Shown here piece after piece: positions 1-8,076 of a DNA stretch of 64,000 nt. This DNA is from Pseudonocardia sp. 73-21 (GTDB lineage Bacteria; Actinomycetota; Actinomycetes; Mycobacteriales; Pseudonocardiaceae), in contig NZ_MKVV01000047.1 in NCBI RefSeq assembly GCF_001899645.1, forward strand, positions 28,745 through 92,744, read 5' to 3'. The notes under the pieces were generated by a model. That model searched no databases and was not told the DNA's origin. It saw only the letters and a list, made by a program, of their open reading frames with translations. The stretch's first letter is position 1. Each line of letters opens with the position of its first letter. Position numbers and translations under genes: made by a program.

Positions 1-156
1 GTGTGGTTGCGGTGCGAACAGCCGCGTGCCCTCCCACTCCGACGGCAACCAGTACGCGGCGCCGGTACGCCGGGCGTAGGTGGCGCCGTAGGCGTACTGC
101 AGGAGACGGTTACCGAACCGGCCCTGCCAGCGCAGCTGAAGGAGGGTGTCGCTCAC
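1..156 (-). CDS. Glycosyltransferase, GT11 (alpha-1,2-fucosyltransferase)-like, N-terminal part, runs off the window
   Basis: The minus strand reads 52 codons from a GTG at 156 to the window edge without a stop. The start of the protein contains GRFGNRLLQYAYGATYAR, which resembles the G-x-x-G-N-x-x-x-Q-Y motif at the N-terminus of GT11 alpha-1,2-fucosyltransferases and related sugar transferases. That motif begins the donor-binding fold; the HxRRxD motif would lie beyond the edge. It is divergent from the fused sugar-modifying gene at 292, with 135 bp between them as shared promoter space. The neighbours are two more fucosyltransferase-superfamily proteins, which supports a cell-surface or secondary-metabolite glycosylation role. 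The fragment is too short to assign donor or acceptor. Confidence 0.6.
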   Translation of the reverse strand, partial: MSDTLLQLRWQGRFGNRLLQYAYGATYARRTGAAYWLPSEWEGTRLFAPQPH

Positions 157-291
157 GCCGGCTGGTCCCACCCCTCGTGCATGTCACGGAATGCCCGACA
201 CAGCGAGCGCGGACGCTAGCGGATCGTGGCATGCCTGGCTAGCGTCTGCGACCACCGAAGGTCGGATCCGGTGCGCCCGAGAGGATCTGTC

Positions 292-2604
292 GTGGCTCCG
301 TTGGAACGCTGGTACAACACCATCGTCGCCGCCCCTCCCCGACTCGGAGCGTGGCTCGACGATCGCCGACCCGCGCTGCGTGACCCGTGGGGTGGCCCGC
401 TCAACGGGCAACCGAAGCGGCAGCAGATCGTCCGGGACCTGCACGCGGCGATCGGGTTCGAGCACGTCGTCGAGACGGGCACCAACCGCGGGTCCAGCAC
501 CGCGTTCTTCGCCGTGGTCTGCGGAGTCCCGGTTTCCACCGTAGAGCTCATCCCCCGGATGGCCGCCTACTGCCGACGTCGCTTGGCCGTCCACGCAGAG
601 GTGGCAGTCACCTGCGGGGACTCCCGCCGTTTCCTCCGGGACCTGGCCGCCCGGCCGCAGGCGCGGCAGGAGACGACGCTGTTCTACCTCGACGCCCACG
701 GCGACGACGACCTGCCGCTGGCCGAGGAACTGGAGATCATCGCCGAGAGCTGGGACAACGCCGTAGTCATGATCGACGACTTCGAAGTCCCCACGGATCC
801 CGGGTACGGCTACGACAACCACGGCCCGGGCAAGGCACTGACCCTCGCCTATCTGCCCCGGCTGCCAGGGTGGCGGATCTTCTTCCCGGCCGCGAGTGCC
901 GCGGAGGAGGCGGGCGCCCGGCGGGGTTGCGTCGTACTCGCTTCCCCCTCGCTGGGCGGCGTCGTCGAGACCGTTCCCTCGCTGGTCCGCGGCCCGGACG
1001 ATCGCAGGGCCGCCCCGGCAGGCGAGGTCGCCGTCACCTACGACAACTCGAACTCCGATGGCGTCGGGTCGCAGCTGCAGCGAATCTTCGGGTTATGGGC
1101 CCTCTCGCGCGGCCTCGGCATCAGGTACGTGCACACGCCGCTCGGCCGTGTCGGCTACCAGGGCCTCATGCCGCTGCTTGAGGGGTCCCTGGAACCCGAC
1201 TTCGTCGACCGGTTCAACGCGTTCTTCACGCTGCCCTCCGACGAATTCGACCGGGAGCGCTGCGAGGTCGTCACGATCCATGGCCCGACGCCCCACGACA
1301 TCGAGCAGCTGCGGGAACGGGCCGCCGCGACCGGACGGCCGGTGCTGGTGTCGGCATGCCATCCCTTCGGCTACACCGACCACGTGCCGGAGGCCTGCTC
1401 CCGCATCCGCGTCGTCAGCCCCTACCGCCATCACCGCCCCACCGGGCCGATTCGCGTGTGCGTACACCTGCGGCGCGGCGACAACAGCTTCACCGGCCGC
1501 CCCGACCGTGACGAGCGCCTGCAGCCCAACGCCTACTACCTGCAGGTCCTCGCCACGCTGACCGACGAGCTGGCCAAGCAGGGCCTGCCGTTCCTGATCC
1601 GCATCCACACCGAGGTGCCACCGCACGCAGTCACCCTGCAACCCGGCGCTGAGGGCATCTACTTCCGCCTCGACGAACCGGGCACTGTGGACCCGGCCGA
1701 GATCGCGCTCGAGGAGTTCGCGGCGGTGCCGAACGTCGAGGTCGTGGCCAACGTCGACCCGAAAGAGGTGCTCGACGACTTCGCCACCGCCGACATCCTG
1801 GTGCTGTCGCGGTCCTCACTTGGCTACTTCGCCGGCCAGCTCAACCCGCATGGCGTGATCGTCTACTCCGAATGGTGGCACCCGCCGCTGCCGGGCTGGC
1901 TGGTCGCGACCCAGGACGGTGGCCTGGACCGCGTCGCGCTCGCTGCTCGGCTGGCGCAGCTGGCGCGAGGCCGCAGGAGGATCCGGCGCGCCGATGCTAG
2001 CGTGCGCGTGGTGAACCAGGAGCTTCGCGACCGCGGTTACGTCGCCTGCAAAGGCCTGCTCGATCCATCGCTCGCACGGGTGCTCTGGACGACGCTGCTG
2101 CTCAACCAGTGGCGCGGTGAGGCCTTCCGCGACAACCACGTCCCGACCGCTGCCAGCGTCGCCGGGTCGGCGACGACCGACGCGCTACTGCTGGACCTGC
2201 GGCCGCGGATCGAGGAGATTTCCGGCTGCCACCTCGTGCCCACCTACAGCTACGCCCGCCTCTACTTCCGCGGCGACGGCCTGATCCGCCACCGTGACCG
2301 CCAGGCCTGCGAGATCAGCGTCTCCATCCATCTCGGCAGAGTCGGCGGCGACGGCAGCCTCTGCTTCGGCGCCGACGACCGCGTCGACATGGACGAGGGC
2401 GACGGCGCGGTCTACCTCGGCTGCGCCACCGACCACTGGCGGGCACCGTTCGCCGGCTACACGATGGGCCAGGTCTTCCTGCACTACGTCGACCGGGACG
2501 GTCCCTATGCCCAGCAAGCCTTCGACGGGCGCCCCGAACGCTTCCCCACATCGCTCGTCACCGACCTGACCGGCCCCGCGCACACGGCACCCGCACGACC
2601 GTGA
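292..2604 (+). CDS. Three-domain protein: class I methyltransferase-like / fucosyltransferase-superfamily / 2OG-Fe(II) oxygenase-like
   Basis: A 770-residue protein starting at GTG 292, preceded by AGAGGA six bases upstream; in-frame GTGs at 226 and 271 lack such a site. Residues about 1-235 form a Rossmann methyltransferase-like domain (VETGTNRGSST glycine loop, then YLDAHGDDD and a DDFE acidic motif). Residues about 245-560 resemble the GT11/GT23/O-fucosyltransferase superfamily, with the HLRRGD motif (HxRRxD) and a late DILVLSRSSLGYFAG segment. Residues about 575-765 look like a prolyl-4-hydroxylase type 2OG-Fe(II) dioxygenase: RHRD supplies the HxD pair and DHWRAPF the distal His plus an Arg for 2-oxoglutarate. 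The stop overlaps the next gene by 4 bp (GTGA). I infer sequential transfer, methylation and hydroxylation of a sugar or glycoconjugate; the substrate is unknown. I do not recognise this exact architecture. Confidence 0.7.
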   Translation: MAPLERWYNTIVAAPPRLGAWLDDRRPALRDPWGGPLNGQPKRQQIVRDLHAAIGFEHVVETGTNRGSSTAFFAVVCGVPVSTVELIPRMAAYCRRRLAVHAEVAVTCGDSRRFLRDLAARPQARQETTLFYLDAHGDDDLPLAEELEIIAESWDNAVVMIDDFEVPTDPGYGYDNHGPGKALTLAYLPRLPGWRIFFPAASAAEEAGARRGCVVLASPSLGGVVETVPSLVRGPDDRRAAPAGEVAVTYDNSNSDGVGSQLQRIFGLWALSRGLGIRYVHTPLGRVGYQGLMPLLEGSLEPDFVDRFNAFFTLPSDEFDRERCEVVTIHGPTPHDIEQLRERAAATGRPVLVSACHPFGYTDHVPEACSRIRVVSPYRHHRPTGPIRVCVHLRRGDNSFTGRPDRDERLQPNAYYLQVLATLTDELAKQGLPFLIRIHTEVPPHAVTLQPGAEGIYFRLDEPGTVDPAEIALEEFAAVPNVEVVANVDPKEVLDDFATADILVLSRSSLGYFAGQLNPHGVIVYSEWWHPPLPGWLVATQDGGLDRVALAARLAQLARGRRRIRRADASVRVVNQELRDRGYVACKGLLDPSLARVLWTTLLLNQWRGEAFRDNHVPTAASVAGSATTDALLLDLRPRIEEISGCHLVPTYSYARLYFRGDGLIRHRDRQACEISVSIHLGRVGGDGSLCFGADDRVDMDEGDGAVYLGCATDHWRAPFAGYTMGQVFLHYVDRDGPYAQQAFDGRPERFPTSLVTDLTGPAHTAPARP

Positions 2605-4166
2605 CCGACGCCCGGCGGCTGTTCTTCCCCGGCTACTACTCCGGGTACAGCAACAACAGGATGTCGCTGGACATCGCCGTCGTGCTGGCCCACCTCACCG
2701 GCCGCGTGCTGGTGCCCTACCGCTTCCGCATGCCGCGCCGGCACCCGATCGATCCCGACGACGACCGGGTTCTCGCGCCGATGGTGGTTCCGGACCTGTT
2801 CGACCTGCCCGTCACGTCGTCCGACGAGCACCTGCTCAAGACCTGGGTCTCCGTACCCGACGTCGCCCGTTGGGACTGGGAGCCGATCTACGAGTCCGTA
2901 ATCTGCGTCGGCCCCGTTCCACCCCGCGACGATGCCCAGTTCGCCGCGTTCCGCAACGGGCGCAGCCACGTCCACACGATCGGATCCATCGCGACCGATG
3001 ACCGAGACCTCCACATCACCACGGAGGCCCTCGGCAACTACTCGACGTCCTTCTACCTCGAAGACGAGCGCCGCCACGAGGTCGCCGACCTGATGCGGCA
3101 AGTCCGTCCGAAGCAGGCCTACCGCGACGCCGCCGATCGGATCACCGCCGGACTCGGCACCTACAACGCCATCCACCTGCGCCGCGGCGACTTCCTGACC
3201 AACGAGCTCTCCCGACGCGGCATCTCCCGCGCCGCAACAACCCACGGGTGGGAGGTCGTGGGCAACCTCGCCGCCCACATGAACCGCGACACACCACTGG
3301 TGATCTGCACCGATGGCACGGCCGGCGAGGAGATCTTCGGCCCGATCCAGCGTCACTTCCGCCACTCGGTCTTCCTCGACCAGCACCTGCGCGAGGACGC
3401 CGCGGCCCGCGACTGCGTGCGTAGCCTCCCGCAGCGCGGCGAGGCGGTCGACGCGCTGCTCACCCAACTCGTCGCCACCAAGGCCCACACGTTTGCCGGC
3501 ACCTTCTTCAGCACCTTCACCGGCTTGATCCACCGCATGCGGGGCTTCGTCGACCCGCACGCCGAGGCCCTCTACTGCTACGACGACTTCCAGTCGCCAC
3601 TCGTCCGATTCGACCACGGCGCTTTCCTACCCGTCGACGACGGACCCTTCACCTGGAACCAGGTGCGTTACCCCGTCTCGCCCGACGCCTACTCCTGGAT
3701 GCGCGAATGGCCCGAGGCGTGGCGGCCGGAACAGCTGGCCGCCGGCGTCGCGCCCTGTCCCGACGCGACGCTGAACCTGCCCGCTGACAGCGCGAGCCTG
3801 CACGGACGAGCACTGCGCTGCGTCGAGGACATCGACGGCCAGCCGGTGCTCATCGACTGGACCGACCCAGCCGATCACCCGTCCTGGGACATAGACGTCG
3901 AGGACCGCGAACACTACGAGGTCGAAATCCGATACGCATGCCCCCGAGAATCAGCCGGGAGCGCCTACACCGTCGGCTCCGGCCGAGGTGACGACCTGCT
4001 CGCGACCGTGCACGACACCGGCGCCTGGACCAGCTCGTCACCATGGCTTCCGCTGGGGCGGATCGCACTCCCGCCCGGTTCCACGACCTTGTCCGTGCGG
4101 GCACACGACCTGCGCGGGCTGGCGGTCATGAACCTCTGCGGTCTGCGGCTACGGCCGGTGGCCTGA
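2601..4166 (+). CDS. O-fucosyltransferase-like glycosyltransferase with C-terminal beta-sandwich domain
   Basis: A 521-residue protein translationally coupled to the preceding fusion gene by a GTGA overlap. The N-terminal GYYSGYSNNRMSLDIAVVLA segment and the NAIHLRRGDF motif near residue 190 are typical of the protein O-fucosyltransferase/GT65-68 superfamily, where HxRRxD binds GDP-sugar. The segment with CTDGTAGEEIF and the later TFAGTFFSTFTGLIHRMRG matches the second Rossmann half of these enzymes. Residues about 385-521 are a separate region rich in beta-strand-forming residues, resembling a carbohydrate-binding or fucosidase-type C-terminal sandwich. No signal peptide is visible, so it probably acts in the cytoplasm on a nucleotide-sugar donor. 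Acceptor unknown; it probably works with the adjacent fusion protein on the same glycan. Confidence 0.65.
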   Translation: MTDARRLFFPGYYSGYSNNRMSLDIAVVLAHLTGRVLVPYRFRMPRRHPIDPDDDRVLAPMVVPDLFDLPVTSSDEHLLKTWVSVPDVARWDWEPIYESVICVGPVPPRDDAQFAAFRNGRSHVHTIGSIATDDRDLHITTEALGNYSTSFYLEDERRHEVADLMRQVRPKQAYRDAADRITAGLGTYNAIHLRRGDFLTNELSRRGISRAATTHGWEVVGNLAAHMNRDTPLVICTDGTAGEEIFGPIQRHFRHSVFLDQHLREDAAARDCVRSLPQRGEAVDALLTQLVATKAHTFAGTFFSTFTGLIHRMRGFVDPHAEALYCYDDFQSPLVRFDHGAFLPVDDGPFTWNQVRYPVSPDAYSWMREWPEAWRPEQLAAGVAPCPDATLNLPADSASLHGRALRCVEDIDGQPVLIDWTDPADHPSWDIDVEDREHYEVEIRYACPRESAGSAYTVGSGRGDDLLATVHDTGAWTSSSPWLPLGRIALPPGSTTLSVRAHDLRGLAVMNLCGLRLRPVA

Positions 4167-4336
4167 GCCGCCGGCCACAGCCACACAGTCCGGAGTCCCC
4201 GCTGACCCGATCGCGCCCAGCCGATCACCCCAGGTCCAGCCAGCTGTGACACGCCCACACGACGACGATCGCTCCGTTCGATCGAAACGCAGGGCGCCGC
4301 TCGGCAGATACCTCATAGGCACTGGTAGATCGTGGG

Positions 4337-4411
4337 TGGGGCGGGTGGGGTTCGAACCCACGACCTGACGGGTTATGAGTCCGCTGCTCTGACCAGCTGA
4401 GCTACCGCCCC
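4337..4411 (-). tRNA. tRNA with CAT anticodon (elongator Met, possibly Ile2)
   Basis: The minus strand folds as a full cloverleaf. The acceptor stem GGGGCGG pairs with CCGCCCC, the D-arm has GCTC/GAGC stems, the anticodon loop is CTCATAA, and the T-arm is GTGGG-TTCGAAC-CCCAC. The 3' CCA is not encoded. The G1-C72 pair excludes an initiator tRNA. The last pair of the anticodon stem (31-39) is an A-C mismatch, which is slightly odd. The CAT anticodon fits elongator tRNA-Met; an Ile tRNA carrying lysidine at the wobble position cannot be excluded by eye. The gene lies between the glycosyltransferase patch and core-like genes. Confidence 0.93.
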
Positions 4412-4441
4412 GGGCCAGACGGAGCCTACCGGCGACCGGGT

Positions 4442-5827
4442 TCAGTCCTCCAGCGGCTCGATGACGGCCGGGCCGTGCGGTGGCAGGCCCGACATCCAGA
4501 GTGCCTCCGGGTCATCCTCCACCAGCCACGACGGGCGGCGGTGTTCGGTGTCCTGGCCGCGGCCGCCCGCACCGCCCATCGGCATGAGCGGGGTGTGGCC
4601 GTTCGTAGTCCGGGACGACGAGCCGGTGGCTGACGGGCTCGGTTCCCCTGTCCCCGGCGTCGAGGGTCGTCCCGATACGGAACGGGGTTCCGTCACCCCG
4701 CCTGCCTTCGGCTCCGGGGCGCCTGCGGCCGAGCGGCCCGCGAGGTCACCGGACCCCGCCCCGGGGAGAGACGAGCCGGGAAACGAGGTGCCGGGACGCG
4801 ATGTCCAGGGTTGGCCCGGCACCCAGCCGGAACGGCCCGCTTCCGCGTCGGTGGGGTTCGGGGTGAGACGGGTGGCGGGCAACGGTCCGCCGACCCGTGG
4901 GGCGCTGGGTGGTGTTCGCCCGGCCGGGGTGCCACCGGGCAGGGACGGTGCCGCCGCGCTGGGGGTCGGGATGGCGCTGCCCGGTTTCACGGTGGATCCG
5001 CCCGGGGTGGCTGCACCACCGCTGCGACCTCCCGTTCCGGCCGGGGCGGGTAGCAGGGTCGAGCCGGAGGCTGATGGCGCATCGACGTTCGGTGGAACGG
5101 TCACCGACCCGCCTGCGCCACCGGACGGCGGCACGACGGATGCAAGGCCCCCTGGGCCAGCGCCGGTGGTAGATGCGCCGGTCCCGCCGGCGGCTCCCGC
5201 CGGTGTGACGGCATGCGCGCCGGAGCGGAGCGAGCCGCCTCCCCAACCCGGGGCCTGTGGCTGGGCACCCACGGACACGTCCGGTGCGGCGATCTGCGGC
5301 GGGTCGAAGCCCTGGAAGATGTAGGTGAGGTTGTGGTTGGAGTTGTTCTGGTAGAGGTGCGCGCCTTCGACGGCGACGGTGTGGGCCTGCTCGGCGACGA
5401 CCCCGACCTGGGGGTTGGGGGGCGAGACACCACCCTTGCCGGCCGGCGGCAGATCCGGGACGGGCGTGGCGGCCGCGTCCGCCGCGGCCTGCATGTCGGT
5501 GCGGGCGCGGGCGAAGTAGGCCGCCTGCTCCTGCAGCGCGTAGGTGGCGAGGCGGGCGTGCTCGGCGCCCACCTCCCCCGCCGAGACGACCTTGAGCACG
5601 TGCTGGCGGGCGGCGTCGGCCGCCTGGCCCTGCTGGGCGTGCTGGCTCTTGACCAGGACGGCCCGAAGGTCCCCGACGGCCTTGTCGAGGGTCTCCGCCA
5701 GCGAGCTGTAGACCTGGGACGTGGTCTGGAGGCTGTCGGAGCCCGGGCCCAGCACGATCGGATCGTGCAGGTCAGGGAGCGCGTAGCTCTCGAAGGGGAC
5801 GTTGGTGCCCGGGTAGGTCTCCGACAT
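4442..5827 (-). CDS. PPE-like/ESX-associated protein with long Pro/Gly/Ser-rich tail
   Basis: A 461-residue protein starting at ATG 5827 behind GAGGGAG. Residues about 1-140 look helical and heptad-like (LQTTSQVYSSLAETLDKAVGDLR and following), resembling the alpha-helical N-terminal domains of PPE/WXG100-superfamily proteins exported by type VII (ESX) systems. Residues about 150-461 are a low-complexity Gly/Pro/Ala/Ser/Thr region ending in an acidic stretch (WLVEDDPEALWMSGLPP). There is no signal peptide. Together with the 116-residue helical protein and the DUF3558 lipoprotein just upstream it forms a three-gene set of a kind I know from Pseudonocardiaceae. The role is probably export or cell-envelope related; no catalytic motif is visible. 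Confidence 0.6.
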   Translation of the reverse strand: MSETYPGTNVPFESYALPDLHDPIVLGPGSDSLQTTSQVYSSLAETLDKAVGDLRAVLVKSQHAQQGQAADAARQHVLKVVSAGEVGAEHARLATYALQEQAAYFARARTDMQAAADAAATPVPDLPPAGKGGVSPPNPQVGVVAEQAHTVAVEGAHLYQNNSNHNLTYIFQGFDPPQIAAPDVSVGAQPQAPGWGGGSLRSGAHAVTPAGAAGGTGASTTGAGPGGLASVVPPSGGAGGSVTVPPNVDAPSASGSTLLPAPAGTGGRSGGAATPGGSTVKPGSAIPTPSAAAPSLPGGTPAGRTPPSAPRVGGPLPATRLTPNPTDAEAGRSGWVPGQPWTSRPGTSFPGSSLPGAGSGDLAGRSAAGAPEPKAGGVTEPRSVSGRPSTPGTGEPSPSATGSSSRTTNGHTPLMPMGGAGGRGQDTEHRRPSWLVEDDPEALWMSGLPPHGPAVIEPLED

Positions 5828-5838
5828 CGCGTACTCCC

Positions 5839-6426
5839 TCAGCGCAGGGGTGGCAGGTTGGACAAGATCATTTCGGCCATGCGGCGGGACGGCGCGCATG
5901 CATCCGCCCGGGGACGGCCTGCGGTATCCGCTTCGACAGCCACGCCCTGGTAGTCCGCGATTCCGACATAAATCGAGCAGAATGCGCCGCCCGCGTCGGC
6001 GCGAACAGCGGGGTGGCCAGCCACCTCTAGCGGTGTGAACGTTGCCGTCGTGCCGCGAAGCAGATAGATGCCGTCAAGTGCCGGCAGGGTTGGACGAGTG
6101 CTCAGCTGAATACCACCGACATTGCCGGGGTCATTTGTGTACTTCCACGAGCAGTTGTCGGTGACACCGACGGTCTTGGCTTCGGCGGTGGCGGGATCAA
6201 GGTCGAGCTCAGTGAGCTGGGTCGGCGTGAGGAGCTCACACGCCTTGAATCCGCGCGCGTCGAGAGGCATCTGCACTGGCGGAGCCAAGCGAGGTGGCAG
6301 CTTCGCCTCGGATGACGGCGCTGACGAGGCCGGCGCCGGAGCCGGAGACCCCGACACCGACGTTGCACACCCGGCTGCGACCAGAACTCCACCCGCGACG
6401 GCGGCGATCCGCCGCTTCGCATTCAC
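5839..6426 (-). CDS. DUF3558-family lipoprotein
   Basis: A 195-residue protein with a lipoprotein signal: a short basic N-terminus (MNAKRR), a hydrophobic core and a VAAGC lipobox, so the Cys near residue 19 should be lipidated. A Ser/Pro/Ala-rich linker follows. The mature domain has the DUF3558 pattern: ACELLTPTQLTEL, then a Cys in NCSWKY and a Cys in FCSIYVG that could pair. DUF3558 lipoproteins occur in actinobacteria on the outer face of the membrane; their function is not established. The ATG overlaps the stop of the upstream ESX-like gene by 4 bp, and the PPE-like gene starts 11 bp downstream, so the three are probably co-transcribed. Confidence 0.85.
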   Translation of the reverse strand: MNAKRRIAAVAGGVLVAAGCATSVSGSPAPAPASSAPSSEAKLPPRLAPPVQMPLDARGFKACELLTPTQLTELDLDPATAEAKTVGVTDNCSWKYTNDPGNVGGIQLSTRPTLPALDGIYLLRGTTATFTPLEVAGHPAVRADAGGAFCSIYVGIADYQGVAVEADTAGRPRADACAPSRRMAEMILSNLPPLR

Positions 6427-6773
6427 GTAAGCCTGCTGTTGCTCTGCTCGACGGCGGGGTACGCGTCCACCTGTCGCTGAAGGGCATCCCGAGTGGCCTC
6501 GATCTGAGCCGCCCAGGCCCGGACGTAGGTTAACGCACGCTCTCCCATGACCGCGCCTTGCCGCGCAGCGTTTGTGCTGACCACGTCATACCCAGGAGGG
6601 TCGAAGTAGAACTGCTGCGACGAGATGACCGACCGCCTCACGTCGGCCGCGATCCGACTCAACTCCGCGATGCACTCCTGCGCCCGCTCCGGATCGACGA
6701 CGTAGCCCCCGGCCGCCCCCACGGCCCCGGACTCCTCGATGCTCGCCATCCACAACCGCCACTGGGCGCCCAT
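6423..6773 (-). CDS. Small helical ESX/WXG100-like protein
   Basis: A 116-residue protein starting at ATG 6773; a second in-frame ATG at 6749 is also possible. It is predicted to be mainly helical (PERAQECIAELSRIAADVRR; ALTYVRAWAAQIEATRDALQRQVDAY), with a loop containing FYFDPPGYDVVS between the helices. That matches the general shape of PE/WXG100-like partners in type VII secretion loci, though no clear WXG motif is present. It heads the set with the DUF3558 lipoprotein (4-bp ATGA overlap) and the PPE-like protein. I infer that it pairs with the PPE-like protein for export. No known catalytic motif. Confidence 0.6.
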   Translation of the reverse strand: MGAQWRLWMASIEESGAVGAAGGYVVDPERAQECIAELSRIAADVRRSVISSQQFYFDPPGYDVVSTNAARQGAVMGERALTYVRAWAAQIEATRDALQRQVDAYPAVEQSNSRLT

Positions 6774-6868
6774 GATGTCGCCCTGACGATCACCCTCATC
6801 AGCCCCCGGAAGCTCCACGCCGACCATCGTGACAGGCCGGCATGGAGCTTCGTGGCGTTTCGGAGAAA

Positions 6869-8005
6869 TCAGGCGGTCATGGCATGGACCCGCTTGCGCG
6901 TGTCCTTGGCCAGCCCCTCCGCCTGCTGCGCGACCTCGGAACCGACGACAGCGGCCCGCTCGGCCACGTCGTGCCCGAGCTTCGCGGCCTGGGTGGTGAC
7001 CTGGTCGATCACGCCGGGGGCCTTCTTCTCGAACTCCGACCACTTCTTCTCGGCCGTCTTCTGCAGCTTCGCCCCACGCTTCGCGGCCCGCTTCTGCAGC
7101 TCCGCGGCACGCTTCTCGGTGACCTTCTGCAGCTCGGCGGTGCGCTTCTCGGCCACCTTCTGGAACTCGCCGCCGCGCTTCTCCGCCACCTTCTGCAGGG
7201 CGGCGGCGCGCTTGGACGCCACCTTCTGCAGTTTGGCCTGGCGCTTCTGCACCTTCTTGTTCACCTTCGCGGCGCGCTCGGAGAGATCGCCGGAGACGTC
7301 GGAGGCCCGGCTCGCGAACTCCGTGCCCGCCTTCGAGGCGCGGTCCGACAGCGCCGCTCCGACGCCGGGGGCCATGCCGACGAGGCCCGCCGCGACACCG
7401 CTCACGGCGCCGCCTGCGTCGCTCGCGACCCCGGCGACCCTGGTGCCGACGTCCGACAGCGTGCCCGTGGCGTCGGAGGTGTGGCCGGTGAGGCTCGAGA
7501 CGGCGTTGGAGATCGACTCGGCCTGCTCCGAAACGGCGGCCGACGCGAGCCGGGCCGCACGCTTGCCGCGCCAGCCGAGGGACGGCTTGCCCGCGGTGTC
7601 GGAGGCCGCGATCAGCAGGCCGCCGAGGAGGCCGACGTTCTTGAAGAAGTGGACCTGCTGCTGGGCCTTGACCTCCGGGTCGGACTCCTCCCAGAAGCGG
7701 TGCCCGGCCAGCGTGGTCGGGATCAGGGACGCCGCGAGCGCGGTGGACGCCACCCGCGGGAACTTGCCGATCGCCAGCAGCGACCCGGCCGCGATCTTCA
7801 CGCCGGCGTCGACCTTGACGAGCATGACGTCGGTGGGACGCTGTTCGATCGGGGCGGCGTCGACGACCTTGTCGACGGCGGGCGCCATGGCGTCGAGAAC
7901 CGGCTTGGCCGCCTGCGCGTGTCCCTCGGGGGACCGCAGCGCATTGATACCACCGGTGATGAAAACGGCCGCCAACATGGGGCGGGCAACTCGTCGCAAC
8001 AGCAT
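6869..8005 (-). CDS. DoxX-family membrane protein with lysine/alanine-rich repeat tail
   Basis: A 378-residue protein. Residues about 1-145 match the DoxX family: hydrophobic helices, with MLAAVFITGGINALRSPEGHA near the start and FFKNVGLLGGLLIAASD later. After a basic stretch, the C-terminal 200 residues are first Ala/Ser/Thr-rich and then about ten imperfect 8-residue repeats of the type LQKVAEKR/ELQKVTEKR (residues about 215-310), which should form a long charged helix or coiled coil. DoxX proteins in mycobacteria take part in membrane-associated oxidant resistance complexes. The tail resembles histone-like or PHA-granule-associated repeat proteins and could bind nucleic acid or polyanions at the membrane (inference). 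Confidence 0.75.
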   Translation of the reverse strand: MLLRRVARPMLAAVFITGGINALRSPEGHAQAAKPVLDAMAPAVDKVVDAAPIEQRPTDVMLVKVDAGVKIAAGSLLAIGKFPRVASTALAASLIPTTLAGHRFWEESDPEVKAQQQVHFFKNVGLLGGLLIAASDTAGKPSLGWRGKRAARLASAAVSEQAESISNAVSSLTGHTSDATGTLSDVGTRVAGVASDAGGAVSGVAAGLVGMAPGVGAALSDRASKAGTEFASRASDVSGDLSERAAKVNKKVQKRQAKLQKVASKRAAALQKVAEKRGGEFQKVAEKRTAELQKVTEKRAAELQKRAAKRGAKLQKTAEKKWSEFEKKAPGVIDQVTTQAAKLGHDVAERAAVVGSEVAQQAEGLAKDTRKRVHAMTA

Positions 8006-8076
8006 GCTTCACGGTACCCATGAGGCCCCGGTGACAAACGCGGTGTGACCCGAAGCGGGGATGAGATCATGCGTTC

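Noticed and set aside
6423-8021. A 532-codon minus-strand frame spanning the DoxX gene and the small ESX-like gene
   Set aside because: Only its last 116 codons resemble a protein; the upstream part is the out-of-frame reading of the DoxX repeat gene. The start at 6773 is used.
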